A stretch of 64,000 bases of DNA from Sciurus carolinensis (GCF_902686445.1 NC_062218.1:11569015-11633014); one strand, 5' to 3'. Positions 32,927-45,030 are shown, counted from the stretch's first letter. The notes: a model not told the origin generated them from the sequence alone. Numbers and translations are program-made.

Positions 32927-34035
32927 TAAAAAGAACCATGGGGGGAAATGGCTGATTCTATTCCTAGGGTGGAATTATACAAGTTGAGTCTGAAGTGTCT
33001 TGTAGTGCTAGAAATGGGGCAATATAGACACACACACAGGCAAAAGCTAGAACAATTTTGGTAATAAAATAGTATTAGTTTATAACACAGAAAACAATAA
33101 ATACCCATGAATCCATGCTAATAAATAAGTTATTGAACAAAAAATTAAAGTGGAGAAAATAAGCAAATTCTCCAAGCAGCAATTTCCTGGTAGTCCCTTT
33201 CTGGTTTTTAAAATTAGTTCTGTTTGGTTACATATAACAATAAGATTCATTTTGATGTACTTATAAAAGCATGGAATATAATTTCAAGCAGCAAAATTTT
33301 GAGTAATTTATGGAGATAGTCCATCCTCAAGAGACTGGAACACAACTGTCCACCTGGGGTGTTGACTACATATGGTGACTTCCTCCCAAGGGATATGCCA
33401 TCCATTATGTAAAGGGGAGAAGTGGATAAAACTGGATGAGGCTGAGTCCTCAGAGCCCCACACTATCACCACCTGTGGGAGATGAGGTTGAGTGTGTACC
33501 CTGATGTGACATAAGGACAACAGCATTTGACCCCTACTGTCTTCCTCAAACACACAAAACTGAAGGCCAATTATAAGGAAGATGTCAGATTATTGCCAAT
33601 AATTAATGTTAGGATCATTAATAATAACCCAACCAGTGTAGAATAAGGGAGCATTCTAAAAATACCTGGCCCGTAGTCCTCAAAACTGCCAAGGGCATCA
33701 GGATCAAAGTCAGAAACTGTTACAGCCAAGAAAATCTGAGGGAGGCCTGACAACTAAATGTAACACATCTTGTATGAGAGTGAACCCAGATCAGAAGAGG
33801 GACACTAGGTAAAACTATGGAAATCTGAATGAAGGCTTTAGTTAACCATAATGTAGCAATACCGGGTCATTCATTATAACCAATAACTACATCACTACAT
33901 TTTATTTAGTATGACTAATCCTAACATTATACTTAAGTAAAAGAAACTGGTGAAGAATATATACGTGAATTCTTCATATGCTCTTCACATTTTTCTGTAA
34001 AGTTAAAATTGGTCAAAACAATTTTTTTTAAATTT
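32927..34035 (+). mobile_element. Ancient L1ME-type 3'UTR
   Basis: Collinear with the 3'UTR of old mammalian L1ME elements: GAAATGGCTGATTCTATTCC, TAGTGCTAGAAATGGGGCAA, ACTTCCTCCCAAGGGATATG, AGTCCTCAAAACTGCCAAGG, GACAACTAAATGTAACACAT, GAAATCTGAATGAAGGCTTT and a tail TCTGTAAAGTTAAAATTGGT. It is interrupted by a young L1 end at 33204-33284. Frames within it are shadows. Confidence 0.78.
33204..33284 (-). mobile_element. L1 3' end fragment inside L1ME
   Basis: TTAAAATTAGTTCTGTTTGG, CATATAACAATAAGATTCAT and TTTTGATGTACTTATAAAAG match a young L1 3' end. CAAGCAGCAATTTCC at 33173 and CAAGCAGCAAAATTTT at 33285 look like a target-site duplication, which would make the true insertion start near 33188. 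Confidence 0.65.
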
Positions 34036-35149
34036 CAGCATTAAAAATTGATATAAATACTCTTGACTCTCCATCCTATTGTAATCTTTCCCTATTATTT
34101 GCCTCCACCCCCAGCAAGCCCCAACTCTGGTCTCTGCAGTGCAGTCTGGCGTCTTGTGCACCCATGATGGAAGCAAAGGTGCGCGTCTCAGATGGGCCTC
34201 TGACATGCAGCTGTTCCAGTGTTGCTTCTTAGAACTCTGGAAAGAAAATACACTTTCTTGGAAAAAACTGTGACACTATTTGCATTTTCAGCCAGCTGGG
34301 CCATGAGCAGTTAATTGATAATTTTGGGTTATCAAGCACTATAAATTAAAGTGGAATTTACAAAAAGTAAGATTCAAGTCAATAAAGATTATAATTTTTT
34401 TTCATTTCTCTAGGACATTTCAGCTCATTTTTTAAATACATGTTTCATTTGAAAGGACTAAACAAAAGCCACAAATTTAATCACTAGTCAGTGTTGGCAC
34501 AACGGAAATATTTATGACATAGTGGTTTTATTGAGTGGACATTGAAGATTTTAAAAAGAAATGTTTCAACATGTTAAGTTATCTGAGCTCATTTAAATAT
34601 GTGAAATTTCTTGTACTGCATCAAAGCCTATGTGCCTGCAGTACTTCTTCATGTTTATGAAAAATGATACATGGCCAGTGGCAAAACTCATGGGAGTCAC
34701 TTGATGTTGGATTTTGGTTGTTGATTTGGGCTTGTTGAATAATTATCAATGACATGAGAGCTATTCCTTGACCTCAGTGGAGAGCAAATTCTTATAAAAT
34801 TCCCTTGGATGTTTTTTATGATATGGTTAAACATACAACACCCTTTACAAAAGTTTTGTTGTTTTATCTGTAATATGTGTTCTTTGATTTGCTTGACTCA
34901 TTTCTGGGAAGAAGAAAATCCATTTAAAATGTATTTAAATAGCATGTATGCTAAACTAGAAAGATTGCATTACATTTTCTCAGACGAGCACAGTTGCAGT
35001 TTATTTCTTGCTTTGAAAGTCTCTCATTTCAGTATACAGTCCTCTACCAGTTGGACAAGAATCACTGATAGGGTGTCAGTTAAGCCACTGACTGAGCGTG
35101 GGTTCATTTGTTACCCAGGACATACAAAGAGAACACAGCCTACTGACAA
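34036..35149. other. Unique sequence
   Basis: No repeat recognised. A 118-codon plus-strand frame (34809-35165) has no domain that I can name. Confidence 0.4.
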
Positions 35150-35205
35150 TTATTCAACCATTTAGTTCAGCAAACACCTGAGCACCTACTTCTGTACTGC
35201 ATACA
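35150..35205 (-). mobile_element. Possible MIR/L2 fragment
   Basis: TTCAGCAAACACCTGAGCAC and CTACTTCTGTACTGCAT resemble the antisense 3' end of MIR/L2 elements. Confidence 0.35.
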
Positions 35206-35242
35206 CACTCCATATCAGAGAGCAAGAGTGAGCGACCTTCTT

Positions 35243-35408
35243 TGGTAAAGAATCAGAAAGCAAGTATTTTAAACTATATGTGCCCTAAGAATCTATGGCA
35301 ATGACTCAGCACGTAAATCAGTAAATATGATTGTGTTCCAGTAAAATTTTATTTACAAATACAGGTATCAGGTCTATCTGGCCCCTGGGCTACAGTTTGA
35401 TAACCTTG
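35243..35408 (+). mobile_element. Ancient DNA transposon (type 1), full-length-like copy
   Basis: Shows GTATTTTAAACTATATGTGC near the left, GTGTTCCAGTAAAATTTTAT, TTACAAATACAGG, CTATCTGGCCCCTGGGCTAC and AGTTTGATAACC at the right, in the order of the family at 9826 and 11824. Strongly diverged. Confidence 0.6.
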
Positions 35409-35512
35409 TCATGGAACAAGGTGGATGGGAATTGAATTGGCCAGTACTTCTCACTCTATGAGGTCTCTAAAATGTTCTTTGCTTCTGTCTCTCCCTAGAA
35501 AGACTCTTTCCA

Positions 35513-35622
35513 CTTTTTTTTAACATATTATTTTTTATTTTTTAATTTTTTCTAATTAGTTGTACATGACAGTAGAATGCATTTATACATTTTGATAGAT
35601 CATACATAAATGAGTGTAATCA
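35513..35622 (-). mobile_element. L1 3' end, very short insertion
   Basis: T-rich run, TTTTTCTAATTAGTTGTACA, TGACAGTAGAATGCATTTAT, GATAGATCATACATAAATGA. About 110 bp of L1 3'UTR. Confidence 0.85.
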
Positions 35623-36139
35623 AGGGGTATAGGGGTAGGAATGATAGCAGAGGGAAGCAGACATTATTTCCTCCCAAGTTCATTCTTCCTTCTCCTATAG
35701 TCACCTTCAGTTTCACCATACAATTTTCTGTCTTTTGCCCTGAACAATTATAACATATTTCAATTTTACCTTTCTTGCTAAACAATGGGTTCCTTGGGAA
35801 AGGGCCATACTCGTCACCCAACTAAAGACACACTCTACACAATGTGAACTGAGCAACATGGTAACCCTTCCCGGGGACAAGAAAGATACCCCCTCTTTGT
35901 ATACTTATATGCAGCACAGTGCCATTATTTGATGAATAAATAAAATAAGCATAAAGAAGAAAATGTTGAGAAAAATACACGTAGGAAAAACAGCAAGCTC
36001 CGTGAACTCAGAAGTAGAGAGTGCCTGCAATTGGAAGAAGGGGTGGGAGACAGTACTAACCGCACTCCTTCCCCACCCTGGGAGCCTCCAACTTGGCCCC
36101 TACATGAGGCCTCCCACCTCCAGATATGTGCGTCCCGTG
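35623..36139. other. Unique spacer
   Basis: Nothing recognised. Confidence 0.45.
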
Positions 36140-36526
36140 TGATTCTCTCCTTCGGCTTGTTGGCTAAGCATACTGACTCATGGCAATGAGTAAAACACTA
36201 CAAATGTGATGAGAAATTTCTTCCAAGATTAGATTATAAAATACTGTGACTTCTAGATGGTTCACTCGCTCCATCACCCGGAGAGAAATGGGCTGGAACC
36301 CATTGGAGCTGTCCTGTGGAAAGGCCTCCAGGCAAGGAACTGATATCTCCAGCCAACACCCACAAGGACCTGAGGCTACATGTCAGTCACAGGAAGGAGT
36401 CCGGAAGTGTGACACGATGGCAGCTTCAACTGAGACCTCTATTGCAGCCCTGTGAGAGACCCTGAGCGGGAGGCACCCAACCAAACAGTCACTGGATTTC
36501 TGACCCATGAAACTGTGAGACCATGA

Positions 36527-36528
<2 letters not shown>

Positions 36529-36564
<36 letters not shown>
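36529..36564. repeat. (TG)n microsatellite
   Basis: About 18 pure TG units at the junction between the MLT1 LTR and the inserted L1. Confidence 0.97.
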
Positions 36565-36566
<2 letters not shown>

Positions 36567-37111
36567 ATTCTATTTTATTTGTTCTAATTACTCATACATA
36601 ACAGTAGAATGCATTTATATATTTCAATAGATCATACATAAATGGAGTGTAATCTCTCATTTTTCTGATTATACATATTGCAGGATCACACCGGTCATGC
36701 AGTCAAATATGTACATGAGGTAATAATGTCTGTTTCAACTACTATCATTCCTCCCCAATTCCCCTTCCCTTCCCTTCACTCCACTCTACCTAATATAAAG
36801 GAACTCTGTTCTTCCCTATCCCCCACCCTTATTGTGAATTAGCTTTTGCATATCAGAGAAAACATTCAGCCTTTGGTTTTTTGGGTTTGGTTTATTTCAC
36901 TTAGCATGACACTCCCTAACTCCATCCATTTACCAGCAAATGCCAGAATTTCATTTTTTTTTAAAGCTGAGTAATATTCCATCAGATATATTTCTTTATC
37001 CATTCATCTGTTGAAGGGCACCTAGGTTGGTTCCATAGTTTGGCTATTGTGAATTGGGCGGCTATAAACATTGATGTGGCTGTCACTGTAGTATGTTGAT
37101 TTTAAGTCTTT
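36565..37111 (-). mobile_element. L1 3' end inserted in an MLT1 LTR
   Basis: Contains the young L1 3'UTR (GTTCTAATTACTCATACATA, CAGTAGAATGCATTTATATA, the pyrimidine-rich CCTTCCCTTCCCTTCACTCC) and the end of ORF2 (GGGCACCTAGGTTGGTTCCA, GTGAATTGGGCGGCTATAAA). 5'-truncated, about 550 bp. Confidence 0.9.
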
Positions 37112-37179
37112 TGTGTGTTGTCTTAAGCTGCTAAATTTTGAGGTAACTTGTTACACAGAAGTAGGTAAGTAATATGTCA

Positions 37180-37330
37180 GGTGTTTTAGATTCATTTTCT
37201 CATCTGACCCTCACAATAGACTCATAGAGTACACATTATTGTCAATTTTGCTGATGGGGAAATAAAGGTTCAGATGATTAATCTGTTCAAAAATGCAGTT
37301 ACTGAGTCGCAAAAGTGACATTTAAATGTT
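37180..37330 (-). mobile_element. MIR SINE
   Basis: Antisense MIR core: TCATCTGACCCTCACAATAG, ACACATTATTGTCAATTTTG, TGATGGGGAAATAAAGGTTC, CAGTTACTGAGTCGCAAAAG. Confidence 0.72.
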
Positions 37331-39845
37331 ACTCCTCCAGTTACCACAAAGCATGAACTCAGATGAGACTAAAGAAAGAAATTGTTCTGGAAGCCACCAC
37401 GCCAGGTCTTCTAGTTTGTCAGACTCTGGGAAACCTTCAGCAATGTTGGACGGTTAACTGTACGGCAGGATCCACGCTATGTCATCATAAAAGCAGCTTC
37501 ATTTTTTTTTAAAGGGTTCTCTCAACCATCTCCTTCAATGGGCTCATTGGGTCTATCCTTCTGCCTGGGAAGAAAACTCTGCCAAGTCTCCTAACTCTTT
37601 TGGTCATGCTCAGGTAATAGACTGGCTGTGTTGTCCCAGACACAGTCTTACAGATCAAAAGTACCCAATTTAATACATTGATCATCCTTCCACCTCCCTC
37701 CTCCCACAATGCCTCGCCCTCCTCTCCAGCTGCAGACGGGCTGCCTGATCTCTGAGGCAGCTTGTGCCCAACACTTCTTTCTGTTTTGTTGACCTCAGCC
37801 CCATTTCCTGGTTGATATTTTTGATCCTATCAAGGTTGAAGAGGGAAGGAATAGAGAGAAATCTTGGTGGTTGAAAGACTCTAACACTTGGTGGCTGGCA
37901 GAATTCCTGCTTGTTCACTAATATTGTGAAATGGCTTTGTGAGCTCTGAAACTAGCAGCTACTTAGAGTTGACTCCTTTTATCCCCAGGGCACTTCCTCC
38001 AGAATCTCCCATGGGCCCACAACATATCTGACAGCAGCCAGACTTGGCCTTCAACTAGTCTAAAGTAGCCTCAAGTAACCTTCAACTGGCCTCTTCTCCA
38101 GTCGGTCTCTACCTAGCAGTATCCATCACATCACTTTATCCCCCAACCCTAACAATTCATCCCGACTGGAGCCCTCTTTTCAAGTCATGCCAGACTGGGA
38201 TTCCTGACAAGAGGGGCCCGTGCTGGAATCCAGGGTGCAGTCCTCTCTTGTGCTCTAACAGGCTTCTTTAGTGTCCTCTAGGAGGAACCAGACACTGTCC
38301 TGCGGGATCCTTCAAATGCAGGGGTCACGGAGTCCTGTGAGTGACCCCATGACAGCACTGCTCTGTGGAAGTGACGGTGCCCCCCTCTACTCACTGCAGG
38401 CAGGTGGGACTCGCAGCATAGTTTTCTTCCATAACATCATCCCCAACCACATCTCCCAGCTTTATCTGTCTCTCAACTCATCAAAGCCTTCCTTATGGGT
38501 AGAGAATTTCAGACTTGTGAAAAGAAACTGATTCTCTATTTTCTTTGAAAATTTGCTTATGGCCTAGCACCCTGCCAAAACTTCAATTCTAACCTCAAGT
38601 TGCTGCACAAGCAGAGTTTTGCTTTGGGGGGATTCATCCAGTGTGCATAGGTGATATTGAAGTTTGAAGGCACTGAAGGGACATGATAAGCAGATTTTGA
38701 ATGATCCAAGCTACAGATAAGGGAGGCTCGAACAAGGGCAATTGTCATGGGAATAAATAAGAAGACTGTCTCAAGAGTCATGGTGGAAGTTGATCAATAG
38801 GAACTGAATAAATGTGAACAGTTCTCCAGGGTCTGGAAAACTGGAAGAAAAGTCTAGTCAATAATAAAACTCAGAATTCTGAAGAAGTGCATGTGGAGGA
38901 GATGCTATGAGCAGGCTTGTAACTCTTTAGGCATTGTTAAAATATCAGGTACTGATGATCATTGGGGAATTAGGAAACAGGCCTCAGGACTCACAACTGC
39001 AGCATTAAAGTTATCTGCACAGAGATGATTATTGAGCCCATAGTAGTCATAAGATTAACTTTAGGAAGTGTGAAACAATAGAAAATGACTAAGAAAAAGA
39101 TGGAAATTTCCCTCACCAAGGTGGCAAGAACACTAGAAAAGTAGAAACCCAGGAAATAATAAGATTTTAATGATGGGTAGTCTTTAGGTTCAAAAGCTGA
39201 AAGTGCATTAAGAAAGGAACTAGCATTCAGAATTCATCTGTCACCAGAGATTTTTCAAAGGAGTGCTTAAACCAAGTCCAAATTTTAAGGGTCAGAGGCT
39301 GAATGAGCTGTTAAGAGGAAGAACTAAGTAGAAAAAAATCTTGGGCAATGTGTCAGTGAAGAAAGAGATCTCTTGAAAGACAGAAGTGTCTAAGGAACAT
39401 TTTAAAATCAGGATCTTTGAACATGTTTGGAGGCAGAGGGAAGAACCAGTGAACAGAACATCATTCAGAAAATCAGGAGAGAAAGAAACCACCAGGGAGG
39501 AATGGAGCAGGACAGAAGGACAGGCACAGGGAGGTGGGCTGGCCTTGATGTGACAGACAGGCATACTTCCCAGAACACTGGGGACAGCTTGAGAGATAGA
39601 AGAGGAACTTTGAGCATCCAAATGAGTGGGTCTTAGGCTTTCCATAAAGTAGATGGTGTGGTTATATGGGGGACTGTGAAGGATAGAGGGTAGTTTCTTG
39701 TAGAAAGTAAAAAGTTGTGCAGCCTTCGCTCTGTGTAGGGCGAAAATTTAAAAATGGGAAACCAACCAGCTCAGTCCACAGAGACTTCAGATGGTGGCAG
39801 AAGGGTGACAGGTAAGAACCAGAAAGCAGAATCCTGAAGGAAACT
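37331..39845. other. Unique or unrecognised sequence
   Basis: About 2.5 kb. 37400-38530 is less AT-rich than its surroundings. 38590-39700 is purine-rich on the plus strand (many GGAAGA/AAGAGG runs) and may be an ancient repeat, but I cannot name it. Frames of 66-117 codons occur on both strands without recognisable domains. Confidence 0.35.
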
Positions 39846-40232
39846 GTGTTGGTCAGCTTTTTGTCATTGGAACCAAAATACCTGATAAGAACGACTTGGA
39901 GGATGATGTTTATTTGGGTTCATGGTTTCAGAGGTCTCAGACCACGGTTGGTGGACTCCATTGCTCTGGGCTGAGGTAAGGCAGACTATCATGGCAGAAG
40001 GGTATGGCAGAGGAAAACTGCTCAGCTCTTGGCAGGGAATAAGCAGAGAATGAGGGGGCGGGCAAAGACAAAAAGCAATCCCCAAGGCTGCCCCTCTAGG
40101 CTCCTACTTCTTTCAGCCATGCCCCACCTGCCAATCAGTAGCCCAGTAGTCTATTCACTGATGGGGTTATAGCCTTCTCAATGTAATTGTTTCATCTCTG
40201 AACGTGGCTACATAGACAGATCCAAACCATAG
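39846..40232 (-). mobile_element. MST-type solo LTR
   Basis: Reverse orientation: TGTTGGTCAGCTTTTTGTCA, CAAAATACCTGATAAGAACG, GTTCATGGTTTCAGAGGTCT, CATCTCTGAACGTGGC and GATCCAAACCATAG at the end. It matches the copy at 25123 block for block. Confidence 0.8.
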
Positions 40233-41388
40233 TAGAAGGTGTCAGTATTCTTCAATGGTGGAATAGAGAACTGGGAAGGAAGTTGAAAGTTAATGAATAA
40301 ATTACAGAGACCAGAGAAGTTTGGATTTCCTTATTAAGCCTGTAGCTGTTAAGGGGAATGCAACTCTTGGTACATTTCTCCAGGTGGTCCTTCCATATAT
40401 TTATTCTCTCTGCTCCAAGGGAGGTAATGAAACACTTCTGATTGCTGAATTGGGAAGAAAAAACTAATAGTGCTTAAATCAGCTTGTCCCCTTTCCCTCT
40501 TGTGTGCTAGTTCGCCATAGGACATACATCAACTCTACTGCTATTCCACGGATGGGACCAGGATACAGCTGCCACAAGGCAAGCAATTGTAACCAGTGCT
40601 AGGGTGCTGGTCTGGTTGACTGTCACACTAAGCTGCATGTTCCAACTTGTTATCAATCATTTAACTCTCCATCTGCTACGTGGGAGGGAGGAGAAATAAG
40701 TGAAATTTTTACTGATATATCTGAGAGATCACATCAGTTCATTGAAACTCCCTGACATCTGGACACTTCTGGCTTATTTCAGTTATGAGCTGAATAAAAA
40801 AAAAAAAAGAAGAAGAAGAATCTGACTTAAAAATTCTCCATGTTCATTTCCAGACCCACTCCATGTGTTTCAAAAGCTAAATCTAGGGTGGTAACTATTT
40901 ACTTCACTAATGAATACCCAACCGTTGACAAAGCAAGGTATCTAATCAAACTGTGAAGAATAAACTAGATCCAATTCCACCAGCTAAGGGAAATTTGCCA
41001 ATGACAGAAACTTACAATTCCAGACAGGTTGTTGGTTTAGAAAAATGTATGAAGATGGCCATATTTCAGGTCAGAAGAAAATATTGCAGTTTGACAGGTT
41101 AAAAAGTAGAAATTTAAATTTGGTGTAATAGATTTTTTTTAAAAAAAGTTTTTGCAACTTAAAGTAAAATTCCTTTAGGTAGGTCCCAGTTAGGTCCTTG
41201 ATTTGAATTCAAGGATACATAACTATGCCATGATTACATTGGCCAATGCCCCAGCTCCATATGAGAGAACAGCTTCTTCATGATGGTCTTTATTTATAAC
41301 TAAGAAGGTATACATTCTAATCCAATGCTTGAATTAAGTTTGATTATACATGTGAGTCTTTGGAAATTCTGTTTCTGACAATGAAATT

Positions 41389-41402
41389 GTTACCATGGTA
41401 AC
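41389..41402. promoter_or_regulatory. Candidate RFX (X-box) palindrome
   Basis: GTTACCATGGTAAC is a perfect 14-bp palindrome and matches the RFX dimer pattern (GTTACC, two bases, GGTAAC in overlapping form). It lies in a repeat-free stretch with many AT-rich TAAT-type words, which suits an enhancer, but that is inference. Confidence 0.5.
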
Positions 41403-42706
41403 TAATGCAACTCCAAAAGAGAAAAATGTGTGCCAATTTTCCCCTTCCAAAGTAAAAGTTAAACTAAATAACAACAGACCACAATCATTTTATCAATCTC
41501 TTATAAATGATATTATTAATCTCACACACTTCTTTGGAAAATGACATCCTGTTCCCTAACCTTGTGCATTTCGCTCAAGAACATAGAATAAAAGGTCCCT
41601 GAATAGTATACTGATAAATTCATCAGGTACTTGCGAAGTAATGAGAGTGCAGTAGACGATTACATAGCATGCTACATCTTAAATGACCTTTTTTATAGGA
41701 CAACTAATCCAGTAATAATGATGATAACCCTCATCTCATGCATAGGAAAACCACCTACACAGAATTGCATTTAGGTATTAAAATTATATTAAATTCCATT
41801 TAAGCTCTAAATTTCAGGGAACTGAAAGTAATCTGGACAATGAAAGCAATTACATTCATCATAAAGCAGTGGACATCCATGAATTAATTCCTTTGCGCTT
41901 AATTTGTTTAGTTGCTGTTTTGCCTCTCAGAAAAGTTCTGAGTAAATATTTATTTAATTGAGCTTATTAAAACAATTTATTTACTCTTTAGTCAGCTTGA
42001 ATCACTGTGTGAAAATTAAAAGTGAATTTATAAATTTTTATCTAATAAATTTAATATTTTCAAAGCTTATTATCTTGAATATTTTGAAATAAGGGAGCCA
42101 CAACAAATGTCAGAATTTACATTTTAGATAACTGAATGTAGCCTATTCTAAGAATCTATGATTAAACAAATAAATTTAGTACCAATCTTGAGAGTTAATA
42201 AAAAACATTGTCTTTCTAAAGCTCAATATGAATCTTTTCATTTGATTTTCTCACTGCTCTCCATTTGACATCTTTGTTTGCCATTTAGAAATAACATTTC
42301 CAATAAATATTGGAAGCGTTTTGCTTTTCTTTATGTTTTCTGTAAGCCACCAACTCTGAAATCTGGAATAAAGCTGTACATACTTCCTCTTGGCATCCAT
42401 GAAAGGATATATACAATCAGAAATAAACATGAAGAGAGGAAAATAAAATTGCAAAAATATAGCACCTTCATTTTATTAATAGCCCTAGAGTTTTAGACCA
42501 AGGACTCTAAACCAGATGTTACAGGTGTATCCTCAGACACTAAAGAAATGCTGATGTAACACAGAGAAATTAGATTCAGATGCTAGACCGATGGATGACA
42601 CGCTGATTCCTAAAGCAGCAGTTCCAAACGCAATATTTGAAGAGTCTTTAGGAAAATTTAAGGAACCATTTTTATTTCTTGAAAAAACTGTGTTTAATAT
42701 TTAGCT

Positions 42707-43082
42707 CTAATAAATATTGCTATTACTGCCTTCCTGGGTGTGCCTGTTAGCTAGTCTGAAGTGTGATGAGTTAGGCATCATTTCAAAATGTTTGTGGCTT
42801 CTGGCGATGAAGCTATCCAACCTCAGGATCACTGCCGTCTTTATCAGATCTTGTCCCGAACTGACCAAATTGGCCATAACTTTCCTAGCAGTGATTCTGT
42901 CCCCAAATGTTGCTGAGTACCATATACAGCATTCATTTGGAATGATCGATGGTTTCCAGGGCCATGTGAAAACCATGTACCTTGGCTCCACTTTGGGGCA
43001 ATCCAATCCATCAGAAACCCAGCCAAGCCCAGATGACATTTCGGGTTTTGCCACGCATGCTAGAGAGCTGACAGCTGATTGA
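42707..43082. other. Region open in one frame on each strand
   Basis: A plus-strand frame of 121 codons (42717-43082) lies opposite a minus-strand frame of 115 codons (42707-43054). Base composition here is more balanced than the AT-rich flanks. I recognise no domain, splice signal or repeat family. It could be an old retrocopy, an exapted repeat or chance. Confidence 0.25.
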
Positions 43083-43679
43083 AGACCAAGGCTCCATTTT
43101 AATGAGTCTCCCTGGTGTTGAATCCATCACTGACACACTGACAAACAAAACTTGGCACCCCCCATTAGGAACTGTTTAACCTGTAAGTCTGCGGGTGTAA
43201 GTGTTGAAGAGCTGCCAGCCTAGGAGTTCGGAATAATGAAAATTTCCTTCAGTGAGCCTCAAGACCAGGTGCAACATCGTCTCACCCATAAAGACCTTGA
43301 GAATGGATCCACTCAGTACTGACTTTTTCATACCTTTAGCAAATATAGATGACTGTTGGAATTTTAGTGTTTACGATTCCCAAGGTTTACATACAGGCAC
43401 AGAAAGAAAGCATACAAATCTAAAAATGCAAATTATGTTCATAGGTAACTCATACTAACAGAACAAATACAGACGCAGCACAGGCTTGTCCATGATGAGC
43501 TGGAGCCTAAAAAATATTTTAAAAAATGAAAAATAAAAAATAGCAGCCATTTACAATAGAAGTACCTTCTATGAATGGTTTGATGATAGACAATCACCCT
43601 CCCCTGGGAAGGACAGTCTCAGGGTGAAAGGACAGAAGCATGCCCTAGTAACCAATATCCATGGTGACATGTCCCAGTC

Positions 43680-43970
43680 CTCTTGCAGTTAGCAGGAGGA
43701 CGAGACTACTCTGGACTATATGTGGGAATAAAAGAGTGCCACTTCTGGTTTGAGACACCTGTGAGCTGATGTGGGCTGGCCACACTTTCTCCCCCTATCC
43801 ACTTTTTGAGTTGCTGGTATCACAAAATGACCATGCCTCTATGACCCTAGGTCTCAGTACCACCAGCAACTTGTATTGGATAAGACATAGGGAGGAGAAA
43901 ATATGTACATAAGGCACTGAGATACTGAAATTAATTTATTGCTGTAATATCACCTATCCTTCACCTAGAA
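43680..43970 (+). mobile_element. Ancient LTR-like remnant, unassigned
   Basis: GGACTATATGTGGGAATAAA, GAGTGCCACTTCTGGTTTGA, GGCACTGAGATACTGAAATT and GCTGTAATATCACCTATCCT occur in the order of a mammalian LTR-type repeat ending 'ccactgagat...gcagcataacctagcctatcc'. I am unsure of the family. Confidence 0.4.
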
Positions 43971-44765
43971 GAAGGTTGAGAGTATAACTGACCCTCAGGC
44001 ATAGCTGAAATCAGGAATGTTCTAGAAAACAGTAACAGATGTTTGACAGCTAAAGCACTATGCTGGGCAGTACAGGTCATGTTAAGAGCTCTAGGCTATT
44101 ACATAGATATAGGACCTCCGTCACAGAATCTTTCTGAAGCATGGAAACTTCATGATTGGAACAGGGGTTTACAATGAGGGAACATGGACACAGAAGCAAG
44201 AGGGGTGCTCCTTTAGTCAAATGAAAGCACAATGTAAGGATGGCAACATCTAAGCTACTGAAACAAGGCCCGCCAAGACTCCCTATGACTACAATAAGAT
44301 TTTGCCAAGGTTATGGTGGTCGGGGACAGTACTAAAAGTGCCAATGGAGGTCTTAAAATCTCAGTTCTCAAAACAGAAGTTATTCTGAAATAGAAAGCCA
44401 AGCTGATCGTGAATATTAATTAAGATTTTAAGTGGAAAATTTTAAACAAGGTTTGGACAAGGCTTGGTTTCAGATTTACCTCTAAGATTATCTAATAAAA
44501 GGATAGTAAGAAAGCCTTCTCTCATGCTGGTGGGTTCTCACAACTCATGGTAGCCTCAGTGGAAAAGAGCTTCAGGCAGCAGGGGTTCAAGGCCAGACCC
44601 AGGCCATGGCTATCAGCATACCTTGCTCAGCTTCCTAGCTAAAATGTTTTCATAGGAATTTTATGCCTTCCCAATTGATAGCTGACTATACCATTTGATA
44701 GCCCCAACACTTTAAGCACTTTAAACTATTTCCCACCCTCCCCCACCCCACCCCTTTTCCTTTCT
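43971..44765. other. Unique sequence
   Basis: No element recognised. Confidence 0.4.
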
Positions 44766-45030
44766 TTTTTAATTAATTTTATTAATAATTATTATTTATT
44801 AAATTTATTATTTTTTTATTAATTTTTATTAATAATAATTATCATTAATAAAATGATATTATTGTTATTGATGATAATTATTTTATTAATTATAATTTAT
44901 TGATTATTTATTAATAACAATCATTGTTAATGAAATGTTATTATTAATTATTAATTGATTTTATTGATTTTTTTATTGATTTTTATTAATAATAATAATT
45001 ATTAATTGATTTTATTAATTTTTATTTTTA
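44766..45030. repeat. AT-rich degenerate repeat adjoining an L1 tail
   Basis: Some 265 bp composed almost only of A and T, built from TTATTAA, TAATAAT and TTGATTTTATT words with many local palindromes. It sits where the A tail of the minus-strand L1 at 45031 should be and probably grew from that tail. Confidence 0.9.

Larger units (their letters stand above)
36140..37175 (+). mobile_element. MLT1-type LTR split by a TG repeat and an L1 end
   Basis: 36140-36528 carries CTGTGAGAGACCCTGAGCGG, GAGGCACCCAACCAA, GGATTTCTGACCCATGAAAC and TGTGAGACCATGAATG. The remaining 3' edge resumes at 37112-37175 as TGTCTTAAGCTGCTAAATTT, TGAGGTAACTTGTTACACAG. In an uninterrupted MLT1 these blocks are adjacent, so the TG run and the L1 at 36565 separate one LTR. 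The 5' boundary is approximate. Confidence 0.75.
40233..43679. other. Long unique stretch
   Basis: About 3.4 kb with no transposon that I recognise. It holds an RFX-type palindrome at 41389, a strongly AT-rich tract (41880-42180), and paired open frames on both strands at 42707-43082. A purine run (A12 then GAAGAAGAAGAA) lies near 40796-40820. Confidence 0.4.
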
